A stretch of 64,000 nucleotides of DNA from positions 682,001-746,000 of the forward strand of contig NZ_JBEFLP010000001.1 of NCBI RefSeq assembly GCF_040149665.1, in the 5' to 3' direction. Under the pieces are notes generated by a model. The model saw only the letters and a list, made by a program, of their open reading frames with translations, had not been told where the DNA came from and ran no database searches. Below are positions 38,669 to 47,798 of this stretch, in pieces. The first letter of the stretch is position 1. Each line of letters opens with the position of its first letter. The stretch is from Sulfitobacter sp. HNIBRBA3233 (GTDB lineage Bacteria > Pseudomonadota > Alphaproteobacteria > Rhodobacterales > Rhodobacteraceae). The position numbers were made by a program, and so were the translations under genes.

Positions 38669-39664
38669 TTAATCGCCTTTACGCAAACCCGCACGACGTG
38701 CGGCGCGGTCGATGGCGGCGGCGCTTTGCTCGGGGGCGGCATGGTGCGGCATGTGGCCGATCCCTTCCAGCACCGTCAGCACGGCACCCGGAACCTGCTG
38801 CGACAGGGGTCTTGCATGGATATCGAGCGGCACGATGGTATCGGCATCCCCGTGGACGATCTCGACCGGGAGCGTCAGATCGGGATAGCGCGCGGACATC
38901 TTCACCACATGCGGGCGCAGGTAATTCACCTGCTGGGCATTGGCGCGCAGGCTTTCGCGGCGCAGCACCAGCGGCGCACCGACGTGTTGAGCGTATCCGT
39001 CGGGGGCGGGCTGCGGCGCAAAGATACTCTCGATCGAGCTGTCGACATAGCCGCCCGGCACGAAGGCAGACGCCACCGGCACCAGCAGCCCGCCACCGGG
39101 GCCGGACCCCACCACCGTATAGTTCCAGCCCAGCGATCCCGGCCACGGATTGGCCACACCGGCCAGCATCACCACCGCACCGGTGGTCTCAGGACGGTTC
39201 AGCGCCCAGGCCATCGCGACGATCCCGCCAAAGGAATGGCCCACCACAACGGGGCGGTCCACACCGACGATATCGGCGGCCTTTTGCAGCAACGCCGCCT
39301 GTTCGCCGGGGGATTCGTAGCGCGTGTTCCACGGCCCGCTCTTGCCGGGCAGCCGGTCCGTCCAGCCCAGACCGGGACGGTCGAACATCACGACCCGGTA
39401 ATCCCGCGCCAGCCGCTCGGCAAAGGAAAACGTCCAGTCGCGGACATTCCCGCTGGCCCCGTGCAGCAGAACGACGTCAGGCCCGCTGCCCATGGTCAGC
39501 ACGTGTACCCGCGTGCCATCCACATCCACAACACGCCCCTGTGGCGGGTATTCGCGCTGCGCCTGCGCCTCGCGCTGGAACGCACGCCATTGCACCACCA
39601 GCACAAAGGCCAGCCCAAGGGAGACGACGACGATCAAACTAGCTACCGATTTTCTCAATGTCAT
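38669..39664 (-). CDS. Alpha/beta hydrolase with N-terminal membrane anchor
   Basis: A 331-residue hydrolase. The oxyanion [10 protein letters not shown], nucleophile elbow GHSFGG (serine about residue 143), acid [11 protein letters not shown] and catalytic histidine GIGHMPHH give the full triad. An N-terminal hydrophobic helix (about residues 8-26) suggests it is tethered to the inner membrane or exported. The substrate is unknown. It overlaps the end of metA by 26 bases, so it is probably co-transcribed with metA. Confidence 0.88.
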   Translation of the reverse strand: MTLRKSVASLIVVVSLGLAFVLVVQWRAFQREAQAQREYPPQGRVVDVDGTRVHVLTMGSGPDVVLLHGASGNVRDWTFSFAERLARDYRVVMFDRPGLGWTDRLPGKSGPWNTRYESPGEQAALLQKAADIVGVDRPVVVGHSFGGIVAMAWALNRPETTGAVVMLAGVANPWPGSLGWNYTVVGSGPGGGLLVPVASAFVPGGYVDSSIESIFAPQPAPDGYAQHVGAPLVLRRESLRANAQQVNYLRPHVVKMSARYPDLTLPVEIVHGDADTIVPLDIHARPLSQQVPGAVLTVLEGIGHMPHHAAPEQSAAAIDRAARRAGLRKGD

Positions 39665-40556
39665 AGGGGGTCGACTGGTAAATTTCCTGAATCCAGTTCC
39701 CGTAAAGCAGATGCGCGTGGCTGCGCCAGCGGTTCACCGGGGGGAGGGCCGGATCGTCATTCGTGTAATAATTCGCGGGCACATTGATCGGCGTGCCCGC
39801 GGCGATGTCGCGGTCATACTCTTGTTTTAGCGTGTCGCGGTCGTATTCAAAGTGGTTGAAGATATAAAGCGCGCGATGCGCGGGGTCCTCGATCAGGCAG
39901 GGGCCGACCTCGTCACTGCCCAGCAGGGTCTTCAGCCCCGGTACGGCGTCGACTTCGGACTGGCGCATTTCCGTCCAGCGCGACACAGGGATCACGCAAT
40001 CGTCGGAAAACCCGTTCAGATAGGGCGAGGTCGGCGCCATGTTGCGGTGGCGGAAACATCCGAAGGCTTTCGTCTCCAGCATGTGTTTCTGCACGCCGTG
40101 GAAATGGTTGATCATCGCCATGCCGCCCCAGCACACCCCGAATGTCGATTGCACGTTGGTCTGGGTCCAGTCCATCACCCGCCGCAATTCGTCAAAGTAG
40201 TCGACATCCTCGAAATCCAGATGCTCGATCGGCGCGCCGGTAATGATCAGCCCGTCGAATTTCTCGTCCCAGACCTCAGAGACCGGGCGGTAGAAGCTCT
40301 CCATATGCTCGGCGGCGGTGTTGCGCGTCTTGTGGTCCGACATGCGCAGCAGCGACAGTTCGATCTGCAACGGCGTGGCCCCGATCAGCCGCGCGAACTG
40401 GTTTTCGGTCTGGATCTTCTTCGGCATCAGGTTCAGCAGCGCAATGCGCAGCGGCCGGATGTCCTGCCGTGCGGCCTGGTCCTCGTCCATGACGCTGACA
40501 CCTTCACGGGTCAGAACCTCGTAGGCGGGCAGGGCGGAGGGGATCTTGATAGGCAT
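39639..40556 (-). CDS. metA: Homoserine O-acyltransferase (MetA family)
   Basis: Activates homoserine for methionine synthesis by O-acetylation or O-succinylation. The family core is complete: [19 protein letters not shown], catalytic cysteine in [13 protein letters not shown], and catalytic histidine in [15 protein letters not shown]. The 305-residue length is typical. In alphaproteobacteria this family usually prefers acetyl-CoA. The start at 40556 ([10 protein letters not shown]) is preferred over upstream 40631. The leader contains two hairpins described separately. Confidence 0.94.
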   Translation of the reverse strand: MPIKIPSALPAYEVLTREGVSVMDEDQAARQDIRPLRIALLNLMPKKIQTENQFARLIGATPLQIELSLLRMSDHKTRNTAAEHMESFYRPVSEVWDEKFDGLIITGAPIEHLDFEDVDYFDELRRVMDWTQTNVQSTFGVCWGGMAMINHFHGVQKHMLETKAFGCFRHRNMAPTSPYLNGFSDDCVIPVSRWTEMRQSEVDAVPGLKTLLGSDEVGPCLIEDPAHRALYIFNHFEYDRDTLKQEYDRDIAAGTPINVPANYYTNDDPALPPVNRWRSHAHLLYGNWIQEIYQSTPYDIEKIGS

Positions 40557-40560
40557 CGAC

Positions 40561-40637
40561 AGCGTTTCCGTTCTGGTTGGGAGGCCTGAGATAGAGCGTT
40601 GGACCGCAACGCTCAAGAGCGGGCGCATCACGCCCGC
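40561..40637 (-). promoter_or_regulatory. metA leader with tandem hairpins and a competing pairing near the ribosome site
   Basis: Hairpin 1: GCGGGCG/CGCCCGC (40637-40619 read leftwards) with a five-base loop. Hairpin 2: GAGCGTTG (40614-40607) with CAACGCTC (40601-40594), five-base loop. A second copy of AACGCT (40566-40561) next to the metA ribosome site could pair with the same AGCGTT arm, so two structures exclude each other. It does not match the SAM-II riboswitch consensus I know. Attenuation is inference. Confidence 0.5.
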
Positions 40638-40640
40638 GTG

Positions 40641-41489
40641 TCAGAGTTTCGAGGCGACAAGCTCCTCGAAGTCCTGACCGCCGCGCAGCCCGGCGATCTC
40701 TTCGGCGGTGACGGTGATACCGTGGCGGGCCATCGCGGCATAGCGGGGCTGGCGATGCGCCAGCGCCTGCGCGTAGGTCCAGCGGATGAAAGCATCGGGG
40801 TCGACCTCGGTCTCCGTACAGGATTCCCGTTCAAGATAGGCGGCCCAGACCCGTTCGAGAAACGCGGGCTGGTAGGCCATCGGCTTGGGCGCGCGGTCGA
40901 AGCGGCGGATCAGTTCGGCGGTATGATCCTCGCTTCCCTTGATCCAGATCAGCAGGCAATGCTGCGCAAGCTCGTGCAGCAGCGGATCCTGTGCGGCGCC
41001 GGTGTCGATCCATTCGCATATCGACCCGCCGGTGTCGCAGATGAAGTTGGGATAGCCATAGAGGCGCTCGGCGCGCTCCTTGAAGGCGGCGGTGTCGTTC
41101 AGCGCCGCGATCTCGGCGTCGCGGAACTGGCTCTGGCGGCGCTGGTATTCCTCCATGCTCAGCCCGCCGCGCACCGGATTGCCCGGCTTGCCCAGATAGG
41201 TGCTGACCGCATGCAGATCGTGATCGTGGACGTTGGGTTCAAGATACATCGCGTCCGCACGCAGCATCTGCGCCAGAAACGGCTCGCGCATTGCGTGGGC
41301 GATCAGGTTGTCCTTGATATGCTGGTACATGCCATTGGTCCCGATCCGGTAGTCGATCGAGTAGTGAAACCACCCCCCGTCGCCCACAAGCATCTTCGAC
41401 ACATGGGTCTTGCCAAGGCCGGACATGCCGAAAAACAGCACGGACTTACGGGGAGCAGCGCGCCAGCTGCTGGCATCGGGGTAGAGCAT
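40641..41489 (-). CDS. P-loop ATPase/nucleotide kinase-like protein of unknown function
   Basis: A 282-residue protein with one clear P-loop, FFGMSGLGKTHVSKML (about residues 19-34, GxxGxGKT). A later segment, NFICDTGGSICEWID, may be the Walker B-like part. I do not recognise the family beyond this. It sits upstream of metA on the same strand, 84 bases away, and after an EamA transporter gene. Members of this type seem typical of Rhodobacterales; a nucleotide-dependent kinase role is only a guess from the fold. Confidence 0.8.
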   Translation of the reverse strand: MLYPDASSWRAAPRKSVLFFGMSGLGKTHVSKMLVGDGGWFHYSIDYRIGTNGMYQHIKDNLIAHAMREPFLAQMLRADAMYLEPNVHDHDLHAVSTYLGKPGNPVRGGLSMEEYQRRQSQFRDAEIAALNDTAAFKERAERLYGYPNFICDTGGSICEWIDTGAAQDPLLHELAQHCLLIWIKGSEDHTAELIRRFDRAPKPMAYQPAFLERVWAAYLERESCTETEVDPDAFIRWTYAQALAHRQPRYAAMARHGITVTAEEIAGLRGGQDFEELVASKL

Positions 41490-41613
41490 GGATGTCTCCG
41501 GAAAAACGGGTTGCCCCTGCCTAGCGTGACCTCCGCAGCCGGTCAATCACACGTCCCGAGGTTGGCATCGCCGCTGTCCGCATCGCCACGCCATCGCGCG
41601 GGGCCGCGATCCA

Positions 41614-42486
41614 TCAGGCGATCCACGCCGTCTTGCGGGTCTCGTTCCAGATATTGAGGTAATTGGCGACGAAAATCACACCGGCCCCCACAAAGACCCA
41701 GACGTCCAGCGGTTCGGCATATAGCAGCATTGCCACGATCGCGATCACCGGAAGCCGCGCGAAATCGAGCGGCACAACAACCGTCGCCGGAGCGATCGCC
41801 AGCGCATTGGTCAGACAGAAATGCGCCATCAGCCCCGCGCAGCCCACAAGGATCAGATAGGGCGCGGCGGCCATTGTCGGCAGCGCGAAATCGCCGTCAT
41901 AGCCCGCCGCGCCCAGACCGAAGAAGAACTGCGTCACGGTCAGGAAAAACAGGATCGACGCGATGGAATTGTCGCGCGTCAGCCGCTTTGTCAGCATGTT
42001 CGTCAGCGCAAAGAACAGGGCCGCACCGGCAGCGGCCAGCAGCCCGAACTCGAAGGTATCGACGCTGGGGCGGGCAACGACGAGGATGCCAAGAAACCCC
42101 AGCACGGCGGCAAAGGCGCGCATCCGTGTCATCCGTTCGCCGAGGATCAGCGGCGCCAAGACGGCCACCCAGAGCGGTGACGTGAATTCCAGCGCGAAGA
42201 CTTGCGCCAGCGGGATGAAGGCCACGGCGAAGAACCACAGGTTCTGGCCGGTGAAATGGAACACGTTGCGCAACAGGTGGCGGCCGAAATGGTCAAACCG
42301 GATCTCGCGCCAGCGGTTTTGCAGCGCGATGATGCCGATCACCACGATCACGCCTACGCTGGATCGGTAGAACATGATCTCGAATGTGTCGTAATCGCCC
42401 GCCAGCTCGCGCCCTGCAATCGCCATGAAGGAAAACGACGCGATAGCGCCCGTCATCCACAGGGCTGCCCGCAGCAACACGTCCAT
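41614..42486 (-). CDS. EamA/DMT-family transporter
   Basis: A 290-residue inner-membrane protein with about ten hydrophobic helices arranged as two EamA halves (about 5-135 and 150-280). The start AALWMTGAIASFSFMAIAGRE and repeated segments such as LEFTSPLWVAVLAPLILGE are typical of the drug/metabolite transporter superfamily (RhaT-like subgroup). The cargo is unknown. It starts directly after the stop of the ABM-domain gene, with no gap, in the guaA operon. Confidence 0.9.
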   Translation of the reverse strand: MDVLLRAALWMTGAIASFSFMAIAGRELAGDYDTFEIMFYRSSVGVIVVIGIIALQNRWREIRFDHFGRHLLRNVFHFTGQNLWFFAVAFIPLAQVFALEFTSPLWVAVLAPLILGERMTRMRAFAAVLGFLGILVVARPSVDTFEFGLLAAAGAALFFALTNMLTKRLTRDNSIASILFFLTVTQFFFGLGAAGYDGDFALPTMAAAPYLILVGCAGLMAHFCLTNALAIAPATVVVPLDFARLPVIAIVAMLLYAEPLDVWVFVGAGVIFVANYLNIWNETRKTAWIA

Positions 42487-42765
42487 TCAGAGGCCGTCAA
42501 CGACGTAGTCGCGCTTGATCCCCGCGGTTTCGCGGGCCCAGTCGGACGCGGAGGCACGGACCTGATGCGCCTCGAAGGCGGCCTTGCCGGTGAACCGTTC
42601 CGACACGTTCCAGACCAGCGGGTCGTCCGTTTCGGTGACCTCGAATGAAATACATCCCGCCTCGGCACGGGTCAGAACGATATGCGCGGGCAGGGCCGCG
42701 CGTACGCGCAGCGCCTCGTCGGCGGTCGCGCAGATCAGCCGGCCGGAGAGGGTGACCTCGGTCAT
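42487..42765 (-). CDS. Antibiotic biosynthesis monooxygenase (ABM/YgiN-like) protein
   Basis: A 92-residue dimeric alpha-beta barrel type protein. [23 protein letters not shown] and the later [17 protein letters not shown] match the ABM domain of YgiN-like putative quinol monooxygenases, with the conserved E..F..  A...H pattern. The start at 42765 overlaps the guaA stop (ATGA); an ATG two codons earlier is also possible. It lies between guaA and the EamA transporter gene. Confidence 0.85.
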   Translation of the reverse strand: MTEVTLSGRLICATADEALRVRAALPAHIVLTRAEAGCISFEVTETDDPLVWNVSERFTGKAAFEAHQVRASASDWARETAGIKRDYVVDGL

Positions 42766-44339
42766 TCCCATTCGATGGTTCCGGGCGGTTTGCTGGTGAT
42801 GTCGTAGGTCACGCGGTTGATGCCCGCCACTTCGTTGATGATGCGCGTTGCCGTTTCGCCCAGAAACTCGTGGGTGAAAGGATAATAATCCGCGGTCATC
42901 CCGTCGACGGAGGTGACGGCACGCAGGGCACAGGCAAAATCATAGGTCCGCCCGTCGCCCATCACGCCGACCGTGCGCACCGGCAGAATGGCGACGAAAG
43001 CCTGCCAGATCTCGTCGTAAAGCCCGTGCTTGCGAATCTGGTCGATATAGACGGCATCCGCCTTGCGCAGGATCTCGAGCTTTTCGCGCGTGATCTCGCC
43101 GGGGCAGCGGATCGCAAGGCCCGGACCGGGGAAGGGGTGCCGCCCGATGAAGCTGGCGGGCAGGCCCAGCTCGTGGCCCAGGGCGCGCACCTCGTCCTTG
43201 AAGAGTTCGCGCAGCGGCTCGACCAGTTTCAGGCCCATCTTTTCCGGCAGACCGCCCACGTTGTGGTGGCTCTTGATCGTGACGCTCGGCCCGCCGCTGA
43301 ACGAGACCGACTCGATCACATCTGGATACAGCGTGCCTTGCGCGAGGAATTCCGCACCCTCGATCTCGTTGGCGTATTTCTGGAAGACGTCGATGAAGAG
43401 CCCGCCGATGATCTTGCGCTTGGTCTCGGGGTCGCTGACGCCGTCGAGCTTGCCGAGGAACAGTTCGGATTCGTCCGCGTGGATCAGCGGCAGATTGTAA
43501 TGCTCGCGGAACATGGTGACGACTTCGGTCGCCTCGTTCAGCCGCATCAGGCCATGATCGACGAAAACGCAAGTCAGCTGATCGCCGATGGCCTCGTGGA
43601 TCAGCACGGCAGCAACCGAGGAATCGACGCCGCCCGACAGCGCACAGATCACCTTCTTGTCGCCCACCTGCTCGCGGATCTTGCGCACCGCCTCTTCGCG
43701 GTAGGCATCCATCGTCCAGTCGCCGGTGAACCCTGCGTCCTTGACGAAATTCTCGTAGAGCGTCTTGCCGTTCGGGGTGTGGTGCACCTCGGGGTGGAAC
43801 TGCACCGCATAGAAACGCCGGTCGAGGTCGGCGGTGACCGCAAAGGGCGCGTTGGGCGAGGTGCCGTAGACCGCAAAGCCCGGCGCGATCTTGCTGACAT
43901 GATCGCCGTGGCTCATCCAGACCTGTTCGCGCTCTTCGAGGAACCAGCCCTTGAGCAGATCGATCCGGTCTTCGGTGGGCTTGACATAGGCGCGGCCGAA
44001 TTCGGCGGTGCCGTGGCCGCGTTCGACCTTGCCGCCCAGCATCTCCATCATCACCTGCTGGCCGTAGCAAATCCCCAAAATCGGCACATCCAGCTCGAAC
44101 ACCCGCGCCGGCGGGCGGGGCGATTCCGCGTCGATCACGGAGGCGGGCCCACCGGACAGAATCACGGCCTTGGGGGCGAATTCAGCGAGGAAAGCCTCGT
44201 CGACCGTGTTGAACGGATGGATTTCGCAATAGACGTTCAACTCGCGCAGGCGCCGCGCGATCAGCTGCGTCACCTGGCTGCCGAAATCGATGATGAGAAG
44301 ACGGTCGTGCGCCGCCGCGAGGGGAGTGGATTTTGTCAT
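42762..44339 (-). CDS. guaA: GMP synthase (glutamine-hydrolysing)
   Basis: Converts XMP to GMP with glutamine nitrogen and ATP. The N-terminal glutaminase domain (about 10-205) has the nucleophile in ILGICYGQQ and the His-Glu pair in QFHPEVHHT. The ATP pyrophosphatase domain has the PP-loop [15 protein letters not shown], and the C-terminal dimerisation domain ends [16 protein letters not shown] (family-typical end). The length is 525 residues. It starts a leftward unit with the ABM and EamA genes and is divergent from the MttB-family gene. Confidence 0.98.
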   Translation of the reverse strand: MTKSTPLAAAHDRLLIIDFGSQVTQLIARRLRELNVYCEIHPFNTVDEAFLAEFAPKAVILSGGPASVIDAESPRPPARVFELDVPILGICYGQQVMMEMLGGKVERGHGTAEFGRAYVKPTEDRIDLLKGWFLEEREQVWMSHGDHVSKIAPGFAVYGTSPNAPFAVTADLDRRFYAVQFHPEVHHTPNGKTLYENFVKDAGFTGDWTMDAYREEAVRKIREQVGDKKVICALSGGVDSSVAAVLIHEAIGDQLTCVFVDHGLMRLNEATEVVTMFREHYNLPLIHADESELFLGKLDGVSDPETKRKIIGGLFIDVFQKYANEIEGAEFLAQGTLYPDVIESVSFSGGPSVTIKSHHNVGGLPEKMGLKLVEPLRELFKDEVRALGHELGLPASFIGRHPFPGPGLAIRCPGEITREKLEILRKADAVYIDQIRKHGLYDEIWQAFVAILPVRTVGVMGDGRTYDFACALRAVTSVDGMTADYYPFTHEFLGETATRIINEVAGINRVTYDITSKPPGTIEWE

Positions 44340-44544
44340 GCGCTCTGATTAGGGGCGGGCGCGCAGCCTGGCAAGCCGGATTTGGTCCGATGACAGCGCG
44401 CGATGGTCCGTTCCGCCCTGCGAAGGCGCGAAAAGATAGGACCGAAGATGTCGTTTTCTGCTCTGGCAGGACGCAAATTGCGCGGGCGCAGGATGTCCGA
44501 GCCTGTATCGGTGGCGGCAAGACTGAAGCGTGAAGGGAATAACA

Positions 44545-46083
44545 ATGGTGCAGGCAACACGACGGGCACGGGGCGGCGGCGGGGCCGCGCGGCGCGCGGA
44601 GCGCAGCGCGGTATCGTTCGAGACGGCAAAGTTTATCGAGCGCAACATCCCCAATTTCGAGATCCTCAACGAAGAGGCGCTGGTCATCATCGAAACCAAC
44701 GCCGAAACCGTTCTCGAAGAGATCGGCGTGAACTTTCCCGACAACCCGCGCGCGCTGCAACGCTGGCGCGATGCCGGCGCCGACGTGCAGGGCGACCGTG
44801 TCCGCATCCCGCGCGGCCTTGCGCGCGAACTGATCAAGACCGCGCCGTCCAGCTATACCCAGCACGCGCGAAACCCCGACCGGAACGTGGTCGTGGGCGG
44901 CAACAGCCTCGTTCTGGCGCCGGTCTACGGGCCGCCCTTCGTGCGCGATGCCGCCGGGGGCCGCCGCTATGCGACGATGGAGGATTTCCGCAAGTTCGTG
45001 AAGCTCGGCTATATGTCGAAATGGCTTCACCACTCGGGCGGGACAGTGTGCGAACCGACGGATATCGCCGTCAACAAGCGCCACCTCGACATGCTGCACG
45101 CGCATATGACCCTCTCGGACAAGCCCTTCATGGGGTCGGTCACCGAACCCAGCCGCGCGCAGGACAGCGTGGACATGTGCGGCGTGCTCTTCGGCGAGGA
45201 TTTCGTTCAGCAGAACACCGTGATGACCTCGCTGATCAACATCAACTCGCCGATGACCTTCGACGACGTGATGATGGGCTCATTGGAAGTCTACGCCCAG
45301 AACAATCAGGCCTGCATCATTTCCCCCTTCATCGTCGGCGGGGCCATGGCCCCTGTCAGCGTGGCGGGTACGTTGACGCAGGTTCTGGCCGAATCGCTGG
45401 CGGGCATTGCCTACAGCCAGCTGTGCCGCGCGGGCGCGCCGGTGATCCTCGGTGCCTTCGTCACCTCCATCGACATGAACTCGGGCGCACCGACATTCGG
45501 CACCCCCGAAGCGGCCCATATCACCTACGGTGCCGGACAGCTGGCACGGCGGCTGGGGCTGCCTTACCGGTCGGCGGGATCCTTCTGCGGCTCGAAGCTG
45601 CCCGATGCGCAGGCCGCCTACGAGACGTCGAACAGCCTCAACATGGGGCTTCTGTCTGGCGTGAACTTCATGCTGCACGCCTGCGGCTGGCTCGAAGGCG
45701 GGCTGGTGTCGTCCTTCGAGAAATTCGTGATGGATGCCGACCAGTTGGGCACGTTGCACCATCTGGCGCAGGGCATATCGGTGGACGAGAACGCGCAGGC
45801 CATGGACGCCATCCGCGAAGTCGGCCCCGGCGGCCACTACCTTGGCTGTGCGCACACGCAGGCGAATTTCAAATCCGCCTTCTGGAAATCGGACTTGCTG
45901 GATTACAAACCCTTCGAGACATGGGAGGACGAGGGCGCGCGCGATACCCAGGCCCTGGCCAGCCTCCGTGTCGAGAAACTGCTCAACACCTACCAGCAGC
46001 CCCCGATGGAGGCCGCGACGGCAGAGGCGCTCGAGGCGTTCGTCGCCGAGCGAAAGGCGCGCGAGCCCGACAGCTTCATGTAA
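44545..46083 (+). CDS. Trimethylamine methyltransferase (MttB)-family protein, non-pyrrolysine type
   Basis: A 512-residue TIM-barrel protein of COG5598, the family of trimethylamine and glycine betaine methyltransferases. Segments such as GGNSLVLAPVYGPPFVRDA and the repeated aromatic and glycine-rich loops fit. The reading frame has no internal TAG, so it lacks pyrrolysine and resembles the MtgB-like group. No corrinoid protein or activator gene is adjacent, so its methyl acceptor is unknown. The start at 44545 has AAGGGA seven bases upstream. Confidence 0.88.
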   Translation: MVQATRRARGGGGAARRAERSAVSFETAKFIERNIPNFEILNEEALVIIETNAETVLEEIGVNFPDNPRALQRWRDAGADVQGDRVRIPRGLARELIKTAPSSYTQHARNPDRNVVVGGNSLVLAPVYGPPFVRDAAGGRRYATMEDFRKFVKLGYMSKWLHHSGGTVCEPTDIAVNKRHLDMLHAHMTLSDKPFMGSVTEPSRAQDSVDMCGVLFGEDFVQQNTVMTSLININSPMTFDDVMMGSLEVYAQNNQACIISPFIVGGAMAPVSVAGTLTQVLAESLAGIAYSQLCRAGAPVILGAFVTSIDMNSGAPTFGTPEAAHITYGAGQLARRLGLPYRSAGSFCGSKLPDAQAAYETSNSLNMGLLSGVNFMLHACGWLEGGLVSSFEKFVMDADQLGTLHHLAQGISVDENAQAMDAIREVGPGGHYLGCAHTQANFKSAFWKSDLLDYKPFETWEDEGARDTQALASLRVEKLLNTYQQPPMEAATAEALEAFVAERKAREPDSFM

Positions 46084-46386
46084 TCAGATCCGCTGCGGGC
46101 CATCATGGGCGGCCCGCAGCAGACGCGCCTCGGCGACGATGGCGATCAGCACATCGATGTGGCGCAGCATCGCGTAGGCACCGTCGCTGCCGGTGCGCTG
46201 GCGCTCCAGCTCGCTTTCCATATCCACCAGCCGCATCAGCGCCTGCGCGTGGCGCGGCAGCATACCGTACCCCAGCAGACGCGACAGATGGCTCTCGCGC
46301 TTGTAGGTTTCCGCCCCGATCCGCGCCGCCCGCATCATCAGGCGGGGGCGGTGCAGGGTGGCGAGAAGGCTGTGGATATCTTGCAT
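46084..46386 (-). CDS. DUF6477-family protein
   Basis: A 100-residue mostly helical, positively charged protein. The opening HSLLATLHRPRLMMRAARIGAE and YKRESHLSRLLG pattern match a family annotated as DUF6477 in Rhodobacteraceae. Function unknown. It is convergent with the MttB-family gene, with the two stop codons touching. Confidence 0.78.
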   Translation of the reverse strand: MQDIHSLLATLHRPRLMMRAARIGAETYKRESHLSRLLGYGMLPRHAQALMRLVDMESELERQRTGSDGAYAMLRHIDVLIAIVAEARLLRAAHDGPQRI

Positions 46387-46543
46387 GTCAAAGCTCCGGT
46401 AACGTCGGCCGATTGGCCATTCAGGATGAAAGGAGCCCCATAATCCGCTGATTTCTCAGGTGTTGCCCGAAAACGCCGAGCACCGTTCGCCGGCTTCAAG
46501 ATTGTTTATGAATTGTCAACAATACTGGACAGTGTTGTGGATA

Positions 46544-46558
46544 TTAACCATTGAGTAA
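46544..46558 (+). promoter_or_regulatory. CtrA-like site before the DUF6456 gene
   Basis: TTAA (46544-46547), seven bases CCATTGA, then GTAA (46555-46558) is a one-mismatch version of the CtrA consensus TTAA-N7-TTAA, in an AT-rich promoter region about 125 bases before the DUF6456 start. CtrA itself is encoded at 20.8 kb. Binding is inferred only. Confidence 0.5.
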
Positions 46559-46681
46559 GAAATTCGCTCTTAGGTTGAATTCACGAAAAATTAAGACTGC
46601 TGAGAGGGGACACTCAGTTTGGGATACCAAGATAACGGGCTTCGGCCTTTGCAAAACGCTGGCGCGGGTTTTTCGGAAGCG

Positions 46682-47701
46682 ATGCCGGCATGGGTACCGA
46701 AATCGGTCAGGAACTATCTGGGCCATACGGAAATGGGCATTCCGATCCGCGTTCTGGCACGGGATCAGGATTGCCACGCCTCTACCATCCTGCGGCAGAT
46801 CAGGCGGGTAGAGACGCTGCGCGACGATCCGCTGGTGGACGGGATGCTCAGATCGCTTGGCCGCGCAGCCGAAGCGCCCGAGACGAAATCGGCTTTCGCG
46901 CCAGCACCCGCTGCCGGGCAGGATCTGCCGGATGCGGGAACGCTCAGCGGTGAAGCTCTGCGTGTTTTGCGCCGCTTGTGCGAACGCGGTGCCGTGCTCG
47001 CCGTCGCCGCCGAGATGGAAAAGGCAGTGATCGTGCGCGACGATCAGGACGGGCAGAGCACCCGCACCGCCGTGGTCGACCGCACCATCGCGGAGGCGCT
47101 GGCGCTCAAGGGCTGGATCGCAGCCGACCGCCCCGCGCGGATCACGCGCTATGCGATCACGGCGGCGGGCCGCGCGGCCCTGTCGGATCTGGTGGCGCAA
47201 GCCGGCCAGCCCCAGCCCCCCGGCGAAGACGACACCACGCCCGGTCCGGGCCGGGTCCGCTATTCGCTCGCCGAAAGCCCGCTGGCCGCGCTGGCGCGCC
47301 GCCGCGACCGGGGTGGCGAGCCGTTCCTTGCCGCGTCTTTGGTGCGCGCCGGTGAGCGTCTGCGAGAGGATTTCGAGCTTGCGGGCCTCGGGCCACGGCT
47401 GGCGCAGGTCTGGGACCTATTCATCGAAAACCCCAGCGCCGACATCCTGCCGGAACCGCCCGCCAAGGGCACGGCTGCCGCCCGTGCGCAGACCGCGGTG
47501 ATGGCGGCGCTTGCCGATCTCGGGCCGGGTCTGTCGGACGTGACCTTGCGGTGCTGCTGCTATCTCGAAGGTCTCGAGACGGCGGAAAAACGTCTCGGCT
47601 GGTCGGCGCGGTCGGGCAAGATCGTCTTGCGCATCGCGCTCATGCGTTTGCAGCGCCACTACGACGAAAGGCGTGCGGAGGGCAGCGCCATGATCGGCTG
47701 A
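46682..47701 (+). CDS. DUF6456-domain helix-turn-helix protein
   Basis: A 339-residue protein. The N-terminal part (VRNYLGHTEMGIPIRVLARDQDCHASTILRQIRRVE) contains a helix-turn-helix-like segment, and the C-terminal third (about 240-330), with VMAALADLGPGLSDVTLRCCCYLEGLE and RSGKIVLRIALMRLQRHY, matches DUF6456 of Rhodobacteraceae. The start is set at 46682 (MPAWVPKSV) because the upstream ATG at 46619 adds an unconserved stretch. A DNA-binding regulatory role is likely but unproven. It may be under CtrA control. Confidence 0.82.
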   Translation: MPAWVPKSVRNYLGHTEMGIPIRVLARDQDCHASTILRQIRRVETLRDDPLVDGMLRSLGRAAEAPETKSAFAPAPAAGQDLPDAGTLSGEALRVLRRLCERGAVLAVAAEMEKAVIVRDDQDGQSTRTAVVDRTIAEALALKGWIAADRPARITRYAITAAGRAALSDLVAQAGQPQPPGEDDTTPGPGRVRYSLAESPLAALARRRDRGGEPFLAASLVRAGERLREDFELAGLGPRLAQVWDLFIENPSADILPEPPAKGTAAARAQTAVMAALADLGPGLSDVTLRCCCYLEGLETAEKRLGWSARSGKIVLRIALMRLQRHYDERRAEGSAMIG

Positions 47702-47707
47702 GCCTTT

Positions 47708-47723
47708 CGCCCCGCGCGGGGCG
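47708..47723. terminator. Perfect GC palindrome after the DUF6456 gene
   Basis: CGCCCCGC (47708-47715) and GCGGGGCG (47716-47723) are perfect arms, seven bases past the DUF6456 stop. It may end that transcript before lipA, but no T-run follows. Confidence 0.4.
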
Positions 47724-47762
47724 GCATTGCGTCTCGCCGGGGTTTCACACGCGCGCCAACAT

Positions 47763-47788
47763 GCTAGATAAGGAACAGGAATTCTAGC
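47763..47788 (+). promoter_or_regulatory. Inverted repeat GCTAGA/TCTAGC before lipA
   Basis: GCTAGA (47763-47768) and TCTAGC (47783-47788) are reverse complements with a 14-base spacer, 10 to 36 bases before the lipA ATG. The left arm, within TAGATA, may be the -10 box of the lipA promoter with TTTCAC upstream as a weak -35. Either a promoter or an operator. Confidence 0.4.
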
Positions 47789-47798
47789 GAGGCCCGCC

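Noticed and set aside
40557..40640. SAM-II riboswitch before metA
   Set aside because: The pseudoknot consensus I know is not found; only hairpins with a different sequence are present. Kept as an unclassified leader instead.
44545..46083. Pyrrolysine-containing methyltransferase
   Set aside because: The reading frame has no internal amber codon, so it belongs to the non-pyrrolysine group.
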